A DNA stretch of 8,464 bases from Syntrophaceae bacterium UBA2192 (GTDB lineage: Bacteria > Desulfobacterota > Syntrophia > Syntrophales > UBA2192). The position numbers and the translations under genes are program-made. Under the pieces are notes generated by a model. It worked only from the letters and a program-made list of their open reading frames with translations. It was not told the origin of the DNA and made no database searches. Shown piece by piece: positions 1 through 6,095 of this stretch (the stretch's first letter is position 1; every line of letters begins with the position of its first letter). The DNA lies in NCBI GenBank assembly GCA_002327315.1, contig DCVI01000176.1:1-8464 (forward strand), written 5' to 3'.

Positions 1-135
1 CCTATTGCGACACAGTCTCTCAAGGAAGAGGGAACCTATAAGGTCTGTCTCCTAATAGGGAGAGGGAGTTGAATCTGAAGTTCGGGACACATTCGAGAAT
101 CTTCATGGCATGACGATACCTGATATTTCTGTTTA

Positions 136-200
136 TGACCGGTCAAAAAGGTCCAGATGCCAAGCGCCCGGCATCCCGGGGAGCTAGGTGTACATAGTAT
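136..200. repeat. Possible remnant of a dispersed palindromic repeat
   Basis: The stretch begins with the perfect palindrome TGACCGGTCA, runs into AAAAAGGTCCAGATGC, and continues through GC-rich symmetrical sequence to GGTGTACATAGTA. From memory this resembles one half of short palindromic dispersed elements in Desulfobacterota genomes, where a similar opening is mirrored further on. No mirrored second half is visible here, so if it is such an element it is truncated or decayed. The family assignment is recollection, not a search result. Confidence 0.25.
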
Positions 201-324
201 TTGCATTGGGTGATGCTCGAAGGAAATCATCTCCATTCCCGTATCGAGTATGTGTAAATGAGTTTAGGGATTCCGAAATCGGCGGTCAAGGGAAAAGGAG
301 GAATGGATTGGCACCGGCCTGCCG

Positions 325-340
325 TCCGGGACATCCCGGA
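325..340. repeat. Perfect inverted repeat TCCGGGA-CA-TCCCGGA
   Basis: Two 7-bp arms are separated by 2 bp. The spacer is too short for a normal hairpin loop unless the inner pairs open, so it would suit a dimeric DNA-binding protein or a tight cruciform. No gene starts just downstream, so a regulatory role is unsupported. Nearby, GAAACCGGATC at 339-349 recurs at 540-550. Confidence 0.4.
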
Positions 341-694
341 AACCGGATCGGGAAATTACGCGAATACAAGCAAAAAGGATTTGATTTCGGAGCTTTTTTT
401 TGTTATCACCTCAGGTAATCGGAGATAGTCTCGCAACCCGAATCCCGCGGGTAAGATATGCGGCAGTTCACGGCAAGCGCGGATTTTATTAGGTTTTCGA
501 CCTCCCTGACACCGGATGGACGGGAGAAGACTGGTGCGAGAAACCGGATCATTCCGGGACGCCTGCCGATTCTTATCCTTCATGCCGCAGCCCGCTGAAT
601 CGGGACTTTCCCGAGGTTCCGAAAGCGCCAGTCCTCAAACCGTACCGCCCTGGAGACAGGGGGCCTGGGGGAGGGCCTCCACTCATTCTCATCT

Positions 695-729
695 CATGAC
701 AAACGTCATGCCCGGGCTTTTCCCGGACA
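695..729. repeat. Two adjacent short hairpins, possible REP-like remnant
   Basis: CATGAC-AAAC-GTCATG (695-710) is directly followed by CCGGG-CTTTT-CCCGG (712-726). The opening of the second part, CGTCATGCCCGGGC, looks like the start of the common REP-type repeats in which a GTCATGCCCG arm is mirrored after a short loop. Here the second arm decays after CCCGGAC. It has no T-tract and no upstream gene, so it is not a terminator. Confidence 0.3.
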
Positions 730-836
730 CAGAAGCATAGTCGCAACCCTGCATACTCGCATTCATTCGCCGCGTCCGTCTCTTTCGCCGAAACGTCAGG
801 GGTTTCAGCGCCGGGGATGGCAGGCACAGCAATATG

Positions 837-853
837 ATTGCGTTGGACGCAAT
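837..853. promoter_or_regulatory. Candidate operator: ATTGCGT-TGG-ACGCAAT
   Basis: This is a perfect inverted repeat with 7-bp arms and a 3-bp spacer, 170 bp upstream of the CoA-transferase start and followed by an A-rich stretch. The symmetry and total length of 17 bp are typical of sites for dimeric repressors, but no regulator gene for it is visible in the window. It could also form a small RNA hairpin. It has no T-tract, so a terminator role is unlikely. Confidence 0.35.
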
Positions 854-932
854 TTGAACAAAAAATCCATTCACGAAAGGGGGGGTCCTGCCGGCAGCTT
901 TTCTTTTTTTAGCCTATCATTGTTTTCCATAA

Positions 933-965
933 CAGGGTCTGTATCGATCAGGGGTCTGTATCGAT
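933..965. repeat. 17-bp tandem duplication in the CoA-transferase leader
   Basis: CAGGGTCTGTATCGAT (933-948) is followed immediately by CAGGGGTCTGTATCGAT (949-965), the same unit with one extra G. It lies 58 bp before the start codon of the CoA-transferase gene, where the promoter or 5' leader should be. It may be a slippage duplication or a pair of direct-repeat protein sites. A weak TTGTTT (920-925) with TATCGA (942-947) could be promoter elements overlapping the first copy, but the match to consensus is poor. Confidence 0.6.
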
Positions 966-1023
966 GACAGAGAGAATGAACGGCTTCATGACATCACTAT
1001 TTTAAAAGGAGGAACATCGGAAT

Positions 1024-2571
1024 ATGCCTCAGCAGAAAATCGCAAACAAAGACAAAGTATGGATTCCTACCCCGGTACAGCAGAAGCTCCGGAACAAGAT
1101 GATCACCGCCAAGAAATGGGCGGAGATGGTCAAGCCGGGCGACTGGATCAACCGAGGCGGCCCCGGGTCGGACACCTTGCCCTGCATAGAGGCCCTGGCG
1201 GCTCGGCTCGGCGGCGGCCCCGGCGACCTGAACAACATCGAAATCTGGAACCAGGCGATCATGCTTGGCCACAACTTCCTGGCCGCAGCCGACCAGGAGG
1301 CCAAGTACCACGTCTCCCACGAATCCTTCCTGCTGCCCACCCTGCGCGGCCTCGTCGGAAAGGGCTACAAGGGCCTTGACTGGAAGCACTGGGGATGGGC
1401 GCTGGGCATGGATGCCGAATACGCCCGCAACTACCGGAAGGAAAAGGGCAAACGCTCCATGGACTGGGGCATCCAGGCCTGCGCGGTCCCCGAGGCGGGC
1501 TGGGTGAACGCCAGCTACGGCGTGAACAACTTCATGATCACCGCGAAATCCTGCAAGAAGTTCGTCTGCGAAATTCGCTCGGATTACGCCTGGTGTGAGG
1601 GAGGGAGGGGCATGTTCCTTCCCATCGACGATGTCGATTACTTCGTCGAGGTGGACGTGGACGACCCGAAGTACCAGTGGATGTACATCGCCGAGAAGGA
1701 CATCAAACCGAACGCCGAACAGGCGGCCATCGCGAAAAATTGCGTCTCGATCATGCGGGACGGCGATTGCATCCAGGTCGGCATCGGCGCCCTCCCGACG
1801 GCCGTCGTCATCGGCATGCGGGATCACGGCATGAAGCACCTCGGCGTGCACAGCGAGATGATCGGCGAGTACGCCTTCACGCTCGCCGAGGCGGGTGCCG
1901 TTGACAATACCCGCAAGAGCATCGACACGGGGAGATGCGGCTGGGCCTACATCATGCCCGTCGACACGCCCCGCTACTACGAGTGGATGCACCGCAACCC
2001 CTTCTTCTGCGGATGCGACATCGGATACACGAACAATATCGTGACGCTCGCCCAGATCGACAACTTCGTGACCGTCAACAACTTCGCCCAGATGGACCTT
2101 CGCGGCCAGGATGCGGCGGGCAACGTCGGCGGCCGTCCCATCTCCTCGACGGGCGGGCAGTACTCGTTCACCCTCGGCGCCTCCATGGCCAAGGGTGGCC
2201 GGGCCATCCTCGCGGCGACGGCGCGTGACGCCAAGGGCAAGTCCCGCTTCGTCCCCATGCTGGATCCGGGCAGCGTCGTGGCCGTTCCCGACTGGCTCGT
2301 GACCTACGTCTGCACGGAGTACGGCATCGTCAACATCCAGGGCTGCACGGACGCCGAGAAGGCGACGAAGCTCATCTCCATCGCCCATCCGGATGACCGC
2401 GAGATGCTGGCGAAGGCGGCTGTCGAAAAGCTGAACATCAAGGTAAACCACTGGATGTTCAAGAGCGCCCCGGACCGCCGCTTCCCGACGCCGGCGGAGA
2501 TGAAGGATCACAAGTACGGGTACGCGGATATCGCGTTTGCGCCGAAGGAGATCGCCAAGTTCAGCGACTGA
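1024..2571 (+). CDS. Acetyl-CoA hydrolase/CoA-transferase family protein (class I), 515 aa
   Basis: A family I CoA-transferase, likely moving CoA between an acyl-CoA and a free carboxylic acid in the cytosol through a glutamyl-CoA intermediate. The diagnostic C-terminal half is clear: a GIGALP motif at residues 254-259, GVHSEM at 274-279 with the expected catalytic Glu278, GGQYSFTLGA at 377-386, and a CTEYGIVNIQG-type segment near 430 followed by IAHPDDRE (453-460). The N-terminal half is divergent. The usual PPDEHGY-like segment is replaced by PEAGWVNASYG, and a Trp-rich stretch (W120, W123, W125, W148, W160) precedes it. The length is closer to Cat1/Ach1-type enzymes than to the roughly 430-aa 4-hydroxybutyrate type. 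The start is supported by AAAAGGAGG at 1005-1012, 11 nt upstream. It is transcribed alone and closed by a terminator. The substrate is unknown; acetate, propionate, butyrate or an aromatic/alicyclic acid are all possible. Confidence 0.93.
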   Translation: MPQQKIANKDKVWIPTPVQQKLRNKMITAKKWAEMVKPGDWINRGGPGSDTLPCIEALAARLGGGPGDLNNIEIWNQAIMLGHNFLAAADQEAKYHVSHESFLLPTLRGLVGKGYKGLDWKHWGWALGMDAEYARNYRKEKGKRSMDWGIQACAVPEAGWVNASYGVNNFMITAKSCKKFVCEIRSDYAWCEGGRGMFLPIDDVDYFVEVDVDDPKYQWMYIAEKDIKPNAEQAAIAKNCVSIMRDGDCIQVGIGALPTAVVIGMRDHGMKHLGVHSEMIGEYAFTLAEAGAVDNTRKSIDTGRCGWAYIMPVDTPRYYEWMHRNPFFCGCDIGYTNNIVTLAQIDNFVTVNNFAQMDLRGQDAAGNVGGRPISSTGGQYSFTLGASMAKGGRAILAATARDAKGKSRFVPMLDPGSVVAVPDWLVTYVCTEYGIVNIQGCTDAEKATKLISIAHPDDREMLAKAAVEKLNIKVNHWMFKSAPDRRFPTPAEMKDHKYGYADIAFAPKEIAKFSD

Positions 2572-2594
2572 TCTCACGGCGAAGGATCATAACG

Positions 2595-2630
2595 AAAAAG
2601 GCAAGGTGCCTGGCACCTTGCCTTTTTTTT
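2595..2630. terminator. Strong intrinsic terminator, probably bidirectional
   Basis: A 15-bp perfect stem (2595-2609 with 2613-2627, loop CTG) has a GC-rich core and is flanked by an A-tract on the left and a run of eight T on the right. It ends the CoA-transferase transcript. Read on the other strand it also gives a hairpin followed by T residues, so it can serve the convergent minus-strand gene whose stop lies 28 bp away. The core contains the palindrome GGTGCCTGGCACC. Confidence 0.92.
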
Positions 2631-2657
2631 GCTCAAGCCCGCTTTTGAGACCGCGTC

Positions 2658-3206
2658 TCACTCCGAATGGCGGAAACTGAAGGGGAAATCGTATCGCAAG
2701 CCCAGCCGGACAAAGATGTCCAGCGACCCGAAGGCACGCAGGATGTTTCCGCACTTTTCCGGATTGAGTCTTGTGAATTCCAGGTAATCCCGGTCGAGAT
2801 ACCCCAGCATCTGCTCGACGATCGGAACCTCGCCGACGTACGGTTTATTGAAAAAGCTCATCAATCGAGACGGCCCTTCCGCATTGTTGCCCCATAGCGC
2901 GTTCGCCAACGAAGGGTTGTCGACCTTCATCAAAACAGTGGCGGCGGATACGATTGAACGGTTGCTGTAGCCCAGCACGAGATCATTTTCAGACATGGCA
3001 TTCCAGGTTGAACGGTTGTCGCCCCGATCCGGAACCCCCCAGACGTAACATTTTCCATCGGGGTAACAGCGCCTCAAGTTTTCAATCTGAGCCTCATCAC
3101 GAACCCATGGCAGCAAGGTTTCCAGTTCAACCCCTGTTTCAACGGCGAAACTATAGTGCACCTTTGCCGTCTCATCCCCTATCGGATAGATAAATACATT
3201 TTCCAT
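2658..3206 (-). CDS. Hypothetical protein with an EVE/PUA-like domain, 182 aa
   Basis: Soluble, with no signal peptide or membrane segment. The central part reads YVWGVPD (residues 54-60), eight residues to Trp68, then M-x-x-x-D-LVLGY (71-80), a beta-rich stretch, and LANALWG (100-106) followed by FF (118-119). This W-G-x-x...W..M...D.VL.Y...LA..LWG pattern resembles EVE/PUA-like domains found as modules in modification-dependent restriction and nucleic-acid-binding proteins, which read modified bases. That link is from pattern memory and is moderate at best. No nuclease or helicase domain is attached and no restriction partner is nearby. ATG at 3206 is chosen over GTG at 3209 because AGGA ends only one base before the GTG but four bases before the ATG; neither site is strong. 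By eye the base composition is lower in GC than the flanking genes, which may hint at transfer. A TAAAAT at 3281-3286 (minus strand) is a possible -10 element. Confidence 0.75.
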   Translation of the reverse strand: MENVFIYPIGDETAKVHYSFAVETGVELETLLPWVRDEAQIENLRRCYPDGKCYVWGVPDRGDNRSTWNAMSENDLVLGYSNRSIVSAATVLMKVDNPSLANALWGNNAEGPSRLMSFFNKPYVGEVPIVEQMLGYLDRDYLEFTRLNPEKCGNILRAFGSLDIFVRLGLRYDFPFSFRHSE

Positions 3207-3318
3207 CACGTCCTGCCTGGATGCCTTAATACGGAACCCTCACCATTTCTCTGGCATTCTCCTCGCTGCCTGTCAAACATATTTTAGGACAATGTTCGGC
3301 CGAGACGACGCTCCGAAA

Positions 3319-3344
3319 GCACCTGAAAGCAATAGGGCAGGTGC
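3319..3344. promoter_or_regulatory. Candidate operator: GCACCTG-N12-CAGGTGC
   Basis: Perfect 7-bp arms lie about two helical turns apart (19 bp centre to centre) between two divergent genes, a geometry suited to a dimeric regulator bound on one DNA face. The arms could also pair as an RNA hairpin with a 12-nt loop, followed by AGTAGCTTTT. It is not a clear terminator because the T-run is short and offset. Confidence 0.3.
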
Positions 3345-3545
3345 AGTAGCTTTTGGCAGGGGTCGACCCATACGCCGACCTCGTGTGATCCGTGCACGTT
3401 GCAAGAGGGCGGCCTTGTCGGCTAACCCCTTGCTTTTTCTGGTTCTGAAGCCCGCCGGAACCGCGTCTTCCCCCGGTGCCCAGATTAGTTTTGCATTCCG
3501 GGATGAAAAGTGGCAAAAGCATAAGAAAAACAGGTGGCTTGTGAA

Positions 3546-3570
3546 GCTCTCCGCCCACAGGGCGGGGCTT
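3546..3570. repeat. GC-rich hairpin resembling an IS200/IS605-type end
   Basis: CCGCCC-ACA-GGGCGG (3551-3565) is flanked by AAGC on the left and GCTT on the right with unpaired bases between, giving AAGC..CCGCCC/GGGCGG..GCTT. Imperfect hairpins of this form, often opening with GAAGC and a C-rich arm, occur at the ends of IS200/IS605 elements. No tnpA or tnpB reading frame is present, so at most this is a solo end or remnant. It may simply be a leader hairpin of the kinase mRNA. Confidence 0.25.
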
Positions 3571-3693
3571 GCGGGACGCGCCCCCGGTCATCGAGGCAGA
3601 GCAGGCCCCGGCAGGGAAGAACGCCGGGCTGGACGGATCATCTGCCGGATCGAGAATGCGGGCGTCGCAATCCGCAAGAGGGTAGAAAGTTTG

Positions 3694-5247
3694 ATGCGGA
3701 AGAGGGAAGACAAAACCGAGACCCGGCAGCAGCTCGTCGACGAGATCGCCCTGCTGCGCCGGAAAATCATGCGGCTGGAGCAGTCCGAACTGCAGCGCAG
3801 CAAGGCGGAGGAGGCGCTGCGGGAAAGCGAGGAGAAATACCGGAATCTTGTCGAGTCCACCCTGGATCTCATCTTTGTCGTCAACGAGGAGGGGACCTAC
3901 ACATACATCAATCCGAGGTTCGAAAACGTCACAGGGTACTCCGCCTGCGAACTGGCCGGTCAGCCGTTCACCCATGTTGTCGCGCCGGAGTACATCGAGT
4001 CCACGATCGAACGGTTCAAGAAAGGGATCCGGGGTCAGGACACCCCGCCCTACGAAGCGGAGCTTCTGCACAAGAACGGCGAGAGGATCCCGGTGGAGTT
4101 CCTCGTGACGACCCAGTACGATGGCAAGGGTCGGGCAACGGGACGATTCGGTATCGGCCGCGACATCACGGAACGCAGAAAAGCGGACGATGCCCTGCGG
4201 CGGATTGCCGCTGCTCTGGCAAAGGCGCAGGAACTGGCCCATGTCGGCAGCTGGCGTTACAGCAGGGACAGGAAGCAGTCCCTGTGGTCCGAGGAAATGG
4301 TTCGAATCCTCGGACTGGACCCGCAGGGCGCAGGGTTTGACGGCGACCTCGAAACGTTCGTCCACCCCGATGATTGGCCGCAGTTCCATGCGTCCGTCCG
4401 GGCGGCGCTCGACGGGGCGCCCTATGGGCTGGAGATACGTATCCTGCGCCCCGACGGATCGACGCGCCACGTCTTTGCGATGGGAGAGGCGGAACTCGGG
4501 CCGGACGGGAAGGTCATGGGGCTTTTCGGCACCATGCAGGACATCACCGAGCGCAAGCAGGTGGAAAGAACCCTCAGGGAGCAGCAAGAGCAGCTGCGGA
4601 CGCTCTCGGCAAAACTCTCGGAAGCCGAGGAGGTTGAGAGAAGGAGGATCGCCCGGGAACTGCATGACCAGGTGGGACAGAACCTGACGGTCGTCGGGAT
4701 CAACCTCAACGTCCTGAGGTCCCTGCTGCCCGCGGAAAGCATGAACCCGGTCCCGTCGCGCCTGCTGGAGGATTCTGCGACGCTGGTGGAACAGACCACG
4801 GAGTACACCCGCAGCCTGATGTCAGACTTGAGGCCGCCGGACATGGACGACTATGGTCTCGTCGCTTCCATCCGCTGGTACGGTAAACGGTTCTCCATGA
4901 GGACCGGTGTCGAGGTCGTCATGGAAGGAAAGGAGATCCATCCCCGGCCCGCGGCCGCCATTGAAAACAACCTGTTCCGCATCGTCCAGGAAGTGCTGAC
5001 CAACATCAGCAAGCATGCGCGGGCCGGGACGGTGAGGATCGACATCGACTCGACGGAAGGCAAGCTGAGGCTGCGCATCATGGACGACGGCGTCGGCTTC
5101 GACCCGTCCCGGCTGAAGGAAGCGGGTGAACATCACGGCTGGGGGCTCATGACCATGGCGGAACGGGCCGAGATGATCGGCGGCCGTTTTTCCCTCGAAT
5201 CCCGAACCGGCAGGGGGACCATCGTGTCGGTGGAGGTTCCCCTGTGA
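3694..5247 (+). CDS. Soluble PAS-PAS sensor histidine kinase, HisKA_3 (NarX/DegS-like) type, 517 aa
   Basis: Cytosolic sensor kinase that autophosphorylates on His and passes the phosphate to the regulator next to it. Domains in order: N-terminal coiled coil (about 10-48), PAS/PAC 1 (about 45-160, ending GRDITERR), PAS/PAC 2 of the PAS_3 type (about 177-288, ending MQDITERK), a linker coil, a HisKA_3 dimerisation domain with RELHDQVGQ (phospho-acceptor His324; D325 and Q329 form the DxxxQ motif linked to phosphatase activity), and HATPase_c with N437 in the N box, DDGVGFD (464-470), HHGWGLMTMAERA (480-492) and a final GRGT. No membrane segment is seen, so the signal is probably internal (redox, ligand or partner protein). 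ATG at 3694 is chosen: AAGAGGG at 3676-3682 lies 11 nt upstream, and TTG at 3691 is an alternative. The frame stays open to 3292, but that extension looks noncoding. The stop overlaps the regulator start. Confidence 0.93.
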   Translation: MRKREDKTETRQQLVDEIALLRRKIMRLEQSELQRSKAEEALRESEEKYRNLVESTLDLIFVVNEEGTYTYINPRFENVTGYSACELAGQPFTHVVAPEYIESTIERFKKGIRGQDTPPYEAELLHKNGERIPVEFLVTTQYDGKGRATGRFGIGRDITERRKADDALRRIAAALAKAQELAHVGSWRYSRDRKQSLWSEEMVRILGLDPQGAGFDGDLETFVHPDDWPQFHASVRAALDGAPYGLEIRILRPDGSTRHVFAMGEAELGPDGKVMGLFGTMQDITERKQVERTLREQQEQLRTLSAKLSEAEEVERRRIARELHDQVGQNLTVVGINLNVLRSLLPAESMNPVPSRLLEDSATLVEQTTEYTRSLMSDLRPPDMDDYGLVASIRWYGKRFSMRTGVEVVMEGKEIHPRPAAAIENNLFRIVQEVLTNISKHARAGTVRIDIDSTEGKLRLRIMDDGVGFDPSRLKEAGEHHGWGLMTMAERAEMIGGRFSLESRTGRGTIVSVEVPL

Positions 5248-5891
5248 GCATCACGGTATTTCTGGCCGACGACCATACGATCGTCCGCGACGGCCTCCGC
5301 TACCTGCTCGAAGCGCAGAAGAACATCCGTGTCGTCGGCGAGGCGTCCGACGGCCGCGACGCGGTCCGGAAAGTAAAGATGCTTCAACCCGATATTGTCA
5401 TCATGGACATTTTCATGGCGGAATTGAACGGCATCGAGGCGACGGGGCAGATCTGCGGGGAGTGTCCCTCCACGCGGGTCATCATGCTCTCCATGCAGTC
5501 CTCATCGGAGTCCATCCTGAGATCCTTGAAAGCCGGGGCGAGCGGCTATCTCCTTAAGGAGTCGGCGGGCCGCGAGCTGGTCAATGCCATTTACGATGTC
5601 CACGCGGGCCGGCGCTATCTGAGTCCCAAGGTTTCGGACCAGATGATCGGCGCGTACCTGAACCGGACGGAAGAAATCCGCGACCCCCTGGCCACTCTCA
5701 GCCGGAGGGAGCGGGAAGTCCTGCAGCTTGTCGTCGAGGGGAAGACCAGCGCTGAAATCGCCGACACCCTGTTTCTTTCCGTGAAGACGATCGAGACCTA
5801 TCGGAGCCGCCTGATGCAGAAGCTGGGCATCAAGGACATCCCCGGCCTCATCAAATTCGCCATTCAGCACGGTCTGACCTCCCTGGAATAG
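5244..5891 (+). CDS. NarL/FixJ-family response regulator with LuxR-type HTH, 215 aa
   Basis: Transcription regulator and cognate partner of the kinase. The receiver domain (1-120) has the acidic pair D9-D10, phospho-acceptor Asp55 in VIMDIFMAELNG, Ser83 at the Thr/Ser switch position and Lys105 in YLLKES. The LuxR-type DNA-binding domain spans about 148-210, with LSRREREVLQLVVEGKTSAEIA and the recognition region LSVKTIETYRSRL. The start is GTG at 5244, sharing the GTGA overlap with the kinase stop; GGAGG at 5232-5236 is 7 nt upstream, so the two are translationally coupled. One oddity: the proline normally four residues after the phospho-Asp (MP) is Ala59 here. The target genes are not shown by the sequence; the acyl-CoA genes downstream and autoregulation are reasonable guesses. 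Confidence 0.96.
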   Translation: MSITVFLADDHTIVRDGLRYLLEAQKNIRVVGEASDGRDAVRKVKMLQPDIVIMDIFMAELNGIEATGQICGECPSTRVIMLSMQSSSESILRSLKAGASGYLLKESAGRELVNAIYDVHAGRRYLSPKVSDQMIGAYLNRTEEIRDPLATLSRREREVLQLVVEGKTSAEIADTLFLSVKTIETYRSRLMQKLGIKDIPGLIKFAIQHGLTSLE

Positions 5892-5922
5892 GACGCCCCT
5901 CGAGACGGCAACATTCCCGCCT

Positions 5923-5954
5923 TCCCCTACACGGTATATCAAACATCCCCTACA
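5923..5954. promoter_or_regulatory. Direct repeat TCCCCTACA x2, candidate regulator site
   Basis: TCCCCTACA occurs at 5923-5931 and again at 5946-5954, 23 bp apart, in the gap between the response regulator and the MaoC gene. A good -10-like hexamer GATAAT lies at 5980-5985, just downstream, but no matching -35 is seen. The arrangement would fit an activator binding upstream of a weak promoter for the MaoC-carboxyltransferase operon. This is inference from position only; the repeat does not match the NarL heptamer. Confidence 0.3.
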
Positions 5955-6084
5955 GACAATGTGACTCTTTTCGGGTACGGATAATACGTTGAACCCGGCC
6001 GGCGACGGGTCAGAGACTCTGCATTCGTGCCCCGGCCTCACCGGGCGCCGGACGACGGCCCGATGGCCGGCGATCCGAAGGTTC

Positions 6085-6095
6085 GGGAGGTGAAG
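6085..6095 (+). promoter_or_regulatory. Ribosome binding site that fixes the MaoC start
   Basis: GGGAGG at 6085-6090 lies 5 nt before the ATG at 6096. In-frame upstream starts (GTG 6027, ATG 6063) lack such a site, and the residues they would add do not belong to the MaoC fold. Confidence 0.8.

Larger units (their letters stand above)
1..1023. other. Noncoding stretch of about 1 kb upstream of the CoA-transferase gene
   Basis: No reading frame here has a good ribosome binding site together with a recognisable protein, and the short frames on both strands have the composition of untranslated DNA. By eye it is less GC-rich than the genes that follow. It contains several short palindromes (TGACCGGTCA at 136-145, TCCGGGA-CA-TCCCGGA at 325-340, CATGAC-AAAC-GTCATG at 695-710, ATTGCGT-TGG-ACGCAAT at 837-853) and a tandem duplication at 933-965. 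The last part must hold the promoter and leader of the downstream gene. The left edge of the window may cut off the end of a previous transcription unit. Confidence 0.7.
3207..3693. other. Divergent intergenic region with structured DNA
   Basis: About 490 bp separates the minus-strand hypothetical gene from the histidine kinase. An open frame joins the kinase from 3292, but its first 134 codons have no domain, are rich in Arg, Ala and Gly, and look untranslated. The region holds GCACCTG-N12-CAGGTGC (3319-3344), GGGTCGACCC (3360-3369), and a GC-rich hairpin at 3546-3570. Promoters for both flanking genes should lie here, but I see no convincing sigma-70 or sigma-54 pair. Confidence 0.6.

Noticed and set aside
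1..59. CCTATT...AATAGG closing pair with small internal hairpins, like a structured RNA
   Set aside because: The helices are short and A/T-rich, match no known riboswitch or tRNA, and the window edge cuts the context.
303..428. 41-codon frame after an AGGAGG sequence
   Set aside because: The Shine-Dalgarno-like sequence ends one base before the ATG, too close for initiation, and the predicted peptide has no recognisable feature.
997..2577. 526-aa open frame on the minus strand
   Set aside because: It is a mirror of the CoA-transferase gene, kept open by high GC at third codon positions; no recognisable motif and no ribosome site.
3226..4665. 479-aa open frame on the minus strand
   Set aside because: It is mostly antisense to the kinase; the remaining part in the divergent gap shows no protein family.
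6027..6095. N-terminal extension of the MaoC protein from GTG 6027 or ATG 6063
   Set aside because: The strong ribosome site at 6085-6090 and the normal MaoC length favour ATG 6096.
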